The notes beneath the pieces were generated by a model. That model was not told the DNA's origin. It saw only the letters and a list, made by a program, of their open reading frames with translations, and searched no databases. A DNA stretch of 64,000 nt from Sipunculus nudus. Its lineage: Eukaryota; Annelida; Sipuncula; Golfingiida; Sipunculidae. Every line of letters begins with the position of its first letter. Within the stretch, counting starts at the first letter, position 1. Of this stretch, positions 58,546-64,000 are shown one piece after another. The position numbers were made by a program, and so were the translations under genes. The DNA lies in the NCBI GenBank assembly GCA_026874595.1, contig CM049311.1:77696453-77760452 (forward strand), written 5' to 3'.

Positions 58546-59978
58546 TTGTCAAGGCTAGCTCCCACCTTACCCATTGGCTTTTATTTTCATTTACTGTGGG
58601 AGGCTTGTGTCTCAAAAGATATTATCGATGTTTCGGTGGCACAGTACTTTTACAAAAGAATTTGAAGGGTTAGAACTGCACGGACCGGCAAGGTGGAAAT
58701 ACCTAACAAGTCAAGCCGGGAAATTCTGAAAGTTGCGACATATTTGTAATCTGAGCCGAACAGCTACATTATCGGGATATCATAAAAAAAAACCAGAACT
58801 TTAGTTCCGAAGTTTATGAAAGTTAGGGGCCACAGAGGCAAGTCCACAGCTAAGTAAACTTCGAAAAAATATGTAAAGACTGCGTGAAAGGTCACGGAGA
58901 AGGTGTCGGGTGTGAGGGGGGGGGGGGGGGGTGGGGGCGGGGGGTGGTGGGTTCAAGTATGACCCAGCTGTATACAATGCTACTCGACACCGCTTTTATT
59001 ATATATAAATGGTTTTGAGAGACTGGTTAGTTTTCCGTGTGACAGCTTTAACCGTTCGTTCAGATCCACACCCTTCGGAATATATCGTACAAAAAAATTA
59101 CAAATTCTTTTCATCAAAGTCTGTTTAATAGGTCACGCTTATAGGACCCTGGACTGGTGGGTGGGTTGAAAGTGGAAGTCATTACGGATATAATATTACC
59201 AGACATGAATTCTCTGGGTCTTATTGAATATGTTTTATATCACGATCTGGATATGTATCGCAATATTTTCATTGTTTTAAGGAAATGGCTTATTTTTACA
59301 TTATTTAAACGGATGCCTCATTGTAAAATTGAATTATAAGACTCCACATAAAGTTATGTAAACATCAGAGTCCATTTAATTTAAGACAAGCATTTCCACA
59401 GACCCATTTAGCTGAGGATTTGGTCCTCTTACTAAGAATGTTATGCTTTTATTTTATTTATCGTTGTATTGTATTAACAAAATACTCTGCAAATGTTTAA
59501 TCAATACATTTAGAAAAAAAACTTATTTCTGCAGCGTCACAAAAGAAACTATATACAGTATTTTTCCAGGAACATAAAATATAATATTTTCATTTAACCC
59601 ATCTTTATAAAAGAATGTGGATTCCATTATTTCTTCCAATTGACTATTTCCAAAGCAGCAACGGGGACTACCAACCACCTGCTTATTGAAATAATTGCAA
59701 GATATGAATGTAACATGTAGCTTTCTGAACTGGGTTTTTGCTTGGTTTCTGATAGTTCACTTCAAAATATCCTCTGGGCAATATGCCTCACGATAAATAT
59801 CACAATTTACAGCTGCGATCAGATAATATTCGAAATATTTCATGACCTATAAATATTTTTAAAGCCTATAATTACCAAGTATATGAATATATATGACTTT
59901 AATTTTATGAAAATATATATTAAGACCTACAACAAATAAAGAGAAATATTTATACATCTATGAAGAAGGCCCTTCCTT
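58546..59978. other. Spacer of the inverted repeat, left half
   Basis: Contains a G-rich tract near 58917 (a run of about 14 G interrupted by T/C). The open stretch at 59157-59339 encodes DMNSLGLIEYVLYHDLDMYR and more, which looks protein-like but is unrecognised. Confidence 0.4.
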
Positions 59979-61562
59979 ATAAGCTCAGCTCTACTGAAAA
60001 TCATCTGAACTGTAGCGATCGATCTCTGTCCGTCGTCCCTCTGTCTGTCTGTTTGTCTGCCCGTCTGCCCGTTAAGAGGGTACACATCGTGAACACTGGA
60101 CCTAGAAATTTCTAACTGAACATATAGGGACGTCAATGAAAATTATCCTTGTACACGTGAAATTAGGTCACTGCGACCATCCTTGATTCCTCGAGTTATG
60201 GGGTCTGTTTATGCACCCAAGAATAATAAAAAAAATTATAAATTGAGCTCCAGTATCTCAATCACTTATGTATTGATTGCCATGATTCTTTTCACTGGTG
60301 GCGCCACCTGTTTTTTTTCTATTTTTTACGCTTTTTCTCTCTTATTTTAAGACCTTCAAAGGTTTGAAGGCCTAAAGAAGTCTAGACGTTAACAGGGCAC
60401 GAGGCGAAACCGTTTGGAAACCTGGAAACTTCTCACTGTACTTCCAGGGAGGTCCTAGGAAAATCTCCTTGGAAACGTGCAACGTCATGGTGACCTATAT
60501 TCAGCGAGCTACGGGCCGAAAACATGTTTTTTAGCTCTTACTTAACAGTCAGGGAGGTCCTTAAAAATCTCCTTGGAAACCTGAAACTAGGTCACTGCGT
60601 TCTATATTCTCCGCGTTATGGGGCGTGTTTCGAAAAATTGATACAAAATCTCCTGTATCTTAGTAATAAATACATGGATTGCCATGAATTTTGCCTTGAA
60701 AATTGATCACGATTAATTCATTACTTCCGGAAGCGTGGTGGCGTGTTTTTCCCCCGCCCATTTCCCCCCTATATTTCAAGACTGCCAAATTACAGCAAGG
60801 TGTCAGTTTCTCATCTCTGGGTTCATCTTATGTCCTAAAACCTCATATGTTTATTGGCTATGAATAGTTTTATCATTCCCAAAAGACTGGTGGCGCCAAT
60901 TGATTTTTTTTTTATGTTTCGTGTATTTTCCCTATATATTTAAGACTGCCAAATATCAGCTATCTGTGCATTACCAAGGCAAAAACCATAACCATAAGAC
61001 CTAGAAACTTTTTACTGTACATTCAGGGAGGTCTTAGGTATATCTCCTTGGAAATCTGAAATTTGTCATGGTGAGCTATTGGCCAAAAACATGATTCAAG
61101 CTCCCAGAGAGTCGACGGTTCACAAATTGTTAACATTAGGCCTAGAATATTCAAACTTAACAATCAGGAGGGTCTTGGAAAAGGTTCTTTGAAACACGAA
61201 ATTATATAGGTCCCTGTGACCAGTATTCTGTGAGCTTTAGGGGGGAAACATGATTTGTGCACCCTGAATGTCAGATCGGCTCAAATTATATTCTAGAAAC
61301 TTCTAACATAATATCCAGGAAAATCTTGGTCAAATTTCCCTAGAAACCTGAAACAAGGTCAAAATGACCTATATTCTGCAAGTGACTTTCGAAAATTTAA
61401 TTATGGCACCCAGACAGTCAGGCAGGGGACAAAAAGTTACTGTTGGACCTAGCACCCTCTAACATGTCATCCAGGGTCGTCCTTGGCAAGTCTCTCCTTT
61501 GAATCCTGAAATTAGTTAAATGGGGATTCCACCTACAAAATTTGGCATTCAGATGATAAAAA
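59979..61562 (+). mobile_element. Family D element D9, old monomer-type copy
   Basis: Starts AAGCTCAGCTCTACTGAAAA with ATCATCTGAACTGTAGCGAT and CCGTCGTCCCTCTGTCTGTC. Diverged D monomers follow, with GGTGGCGCCACC at about 60298. Near the end CACCTACAAAATTTGGCATT matches the tail of D4. The canonical 3' end is not found. Confidence 0.5.
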
Positions 61563-62454
61563 CAGGAAATACTTCTTTCAGTCATCTAGACTCTTCTGTC
61601 GCCCGTCGTAGGCACAGGATAATTCTAACATAATGTGGCCCGGCTGCCCCGTTTCATTACAGATTGGCTGTCGTATGTCATACTCAGAATGACCGATCTC
61701 AACAGGTAATCTAACTAGCCTACCATCTGTGATCTACCTGAAAACCTTGGACCTCTTGGGAACCCTGAACTCTGTGTAAATGAACCTCACGGCCTTTGTT
61801 TACCTGTCAAGGTACACCCAAATCAAGACCTGTTTAAAATGAAAATCTTAAATTACAAATACATTTCAACGTTAAACGAGCATCATCGTTTGAAATGACC
61901 GTCTTAATGCAATACTACTCGGTGGCAGATTTTTATATTTGACTGCCTGAAACTTGTTTGCCACGTCGGTGTGTTTTCGCTTCTTTTTACTGTTTCCTTT
62001 CTTTCTACACCTACATCCGGCCATCGCTATTTCAACATCTGATTTTTTGTATACAATTAGGTGTGTGAACCTACGCAGACGGTTCGTGTGACATTCCTTC
62101 GTTATCAAGCCTCATATTACTTCCTCCCAGGGAAGCAGACTTGTATTTTTTATTTGGTAGAAGCTCCTCGGACTGGTCACTAAACATCAGAAATCTTGCA
62201 ATGCGAAGACGCATAGAACTACAAGCTTGAAACAACAAATGACGTCAAAATGTTTATGTGTGTATTTGACACCATCCCTTTCCCCCTTAGCAAAAATATA
62301 CTGGGTGTCCAAGTCCGTTCTTTTACAATGCTCGGTTGCCACGTATCAATATGATATCATAGCTTTGTATTGTAACTGTCAAAAAACTTTTCTAGGCGCT
62401 GTGAACTTGCTCTTTGCTTTAAAGGTCAAGTCATATATTGATGTTTAGCCGTGA
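61563..62454. other. Spacer of the inverted repeat, right half
   Basis: No recognised gene. The minus-strand open frame at 61872-62108 encodes a short basic peptide (MAGCRCRKKGNSKKKRKHTD) without known relatives that I can name. Confidence 0.35.
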
Positions 62455-63010
62455 TACGACTCAGTAGGGTGGCAAGCCTAGCTTGAGTAATGATACAAGC
62501 CATATCGAGGAATGCATCGCAGTGATTTTCAATTCATATTGTTTTAAACAGTTCATAATCTTAAAATTAGGCTTCGCATAATGAATTCACACAAAAGTAT
62601 ACATGTGAACTCACAGACAAAACTGAAACTCCGTCTCTATATATGGTAACGAGTCATTTCCTGTATCGCCTACATGTTGGCTGCGTCTAGTGATCCGTGC
62701 GAGCCATGTTTGTATTCATGCGGTCAGAAATTCAACAAACATGAAGAGGGATTTACCAATATGCTTAGTTAAAACGGAACTTTTCTCGCTCATATTAGGT
62801 GTTGTTAGAAAAATATTAAAAAGCTAACGAATAGTCTGATTTATGTCAAGTGACAGCGTCCTTGGAGGCCATGTGGCGTTTTCAAAAATGACGGAAATAT
62901 TTGCATCCTCATGGATCCTTAAAGTGCGTTCCTCGTTTAAGGATGTAACGGCACTCTGACAGCCAGTAATCTTGCTTTAGAATATCTGATGTCTGAGGGC
63001 CGGAATGGCG
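62455..63010 (-). repeat. Right arm of the large inverted repeat
   Basis: Inverted, diverged copy of 57985-58545. The Cys-rich stretch of the left arm is recognisable here (PCEPCLYSCGQKFNKHEEGF) but has lost several Cys, so it has not been kept as coding sequence in this copy. Confidence 0.65.
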
Positions 63011-63966
63011 CTAAGTGGTGCTTTACCAACATTAGTTCGTTCGTACTGGAACGAAAAGTTTTCGTCGATTTTGGTTAAAAAACTGGTGACATGTAACTCC
63101 CGCGAACTGATTATCTTTCGGGGGACTTTGACCTGTATTTGCTTATTTATAGGCACATTTTGACATACAGGTATAACCCTATATTTTTTCTCTCATTTTA
63201 TCTCTCAAAAATGTGACTCAGAATGTTTTTAGTGAAACACGTATATAAGGGAAACAATTTTTTATTGACAGATACGAATATATTGTAGTGTAATTTTAAA
63301 AAGCGATTCACTATACACATGCATTTTATCACTTACATTTCTTGGATTTACAAAATTGACGGAAGTATGAAAACATATTAAATTTTTTTTTTCAAAAGAT
63401 TTATAACTCATATTAGCAAAACATGTGAGGATATTCAAATATAGCCCTATAAATCAAATGTACTGAAGAAGGTATTTCCATTTTTTTCTCTTGAGTAAGG
63501 ACGATCTAACTTTTGTTCTAGTTAATGTCTTATACATCTTATATACGCATGCCTATGCATGCAAGCTTATTATTTTATATTTTTGTATGAAATAAAACGT
63601 TACATGTAAAAATAGGAAGAAAAATTTAGGGGAAAAGTAGGATAAAATTTGGTAAATAAAAGGAAAAAGTAGGATCAAGGTAGGAGTAAATTCATTAATG
63701 TAACAAACTTTTCCTTCTCCTTTTTGATATGTGAGATATATGATTATGAACATATTTAAACAATATTTTGTAGTGCTCAGTTTGTTCCTGCATTTTACTG
63801 ATTACGTGATATTCTTAATACCCATAAAGTTTATATTAACACAAGCATACATAGATACATGTTACAAAGTTGCAAAGAGTAAAAAAAAAAAACAGAATAA
63901 GACATAAAAAAGTATGACTGTTGCATTTTTAATTTCATCAAAATGTAGTTACACACATACACACAC

Positions 63967-64000
<34 letters not shown>
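63011..64000. other. AT-rich sequence ending in (TA)n
   Basis: No gene seen. The window ends within CACACATATATATATACATA and a TA tract (from about 63965). Confidence 0.5.

Noticed and set aside
59157-59339. Possible protein fragment DMNSLGLIEYVLYHDLDMYR
   Set aside because: Looks protein-like, but it is only 60 codons, starts at a non-ATG codon, lacks splice context and has no family I can name. Mentioned only as part of the spacer.
61872-62108. Minus-strand basic peptide as a gene
   Set aside because: A short lysine-rich frame with no recognisable domain. The inverted-repeat context suggests non-coding.

Overview
The window is eukaryotic, AT-rich animal DNA. It has one gene with GT-AG introns, embedded in dense non-autonomous transposons, satellites and AT/poly-C microsatellites. 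The GTCCGTC-rich repeat families look most like those of molluscs (possibly a bivalve). That placement is an impression from the repeats, not a proof.

The gene, on the + strand, is the WDTC1 orthologue (WD and tetratricopeptide repeats protein 1, a DDB1-CUL4 associated factor). Ten coding exons lie between 7602 and 39979. They join in frame through nine GT-AG introns to give 590 residues and end in the family's QCRPS-stop. About 95-100 N-terminal residues (first WD repeats) are encoded upstream of the window. Domain order is WD repeats, a low-complexity linker, a TPR block, a CGHC-containing segment, then C-terminal WD repeats. Two AATAAA signals (42030 and 42114) suggest a 3' UTR of about 2.1 kb that contains a transposon.

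Layout: 1-7310, nested repeats (families H, D, B, A); 7602-39979, WDTC1 with introns holding D copies, pogo-like MITEs, a tandem array of its own 5' splice site (17824-18115), a 2.65-kb element with nuclear-receptor half-sites (29129-31779), a 4-kb 33-bp minisatellite running into a 3' splice site (33473-37480), and an A element; 39980-42135, 3' UTR; 42330-57861, more nested elements, including a 2.6-kb twin of one in the first WDTC1 intron seen here; 57985-63010, a large imperfect inverted repeat; 63011-64000, AT-rich sequence.

The main non-gene theme is a group of at least five families (named A, B, C, D, G here). They share an architecture: a foldback of about 30 nt at the 5' end, a GTCCGTC-rich stretch, tandem internal monomers, a short 3' hairpin, and an end at CTAG|T (or CTTG|T). 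Filled and empty sites inside the window show insertion without target duplication, which fits Helitron-like rolling-circle elements, although no Rep/helicase gene is present. I see no second convincing protein-coding gene, no rRNA or tRNA gene, and no CRISPR array.
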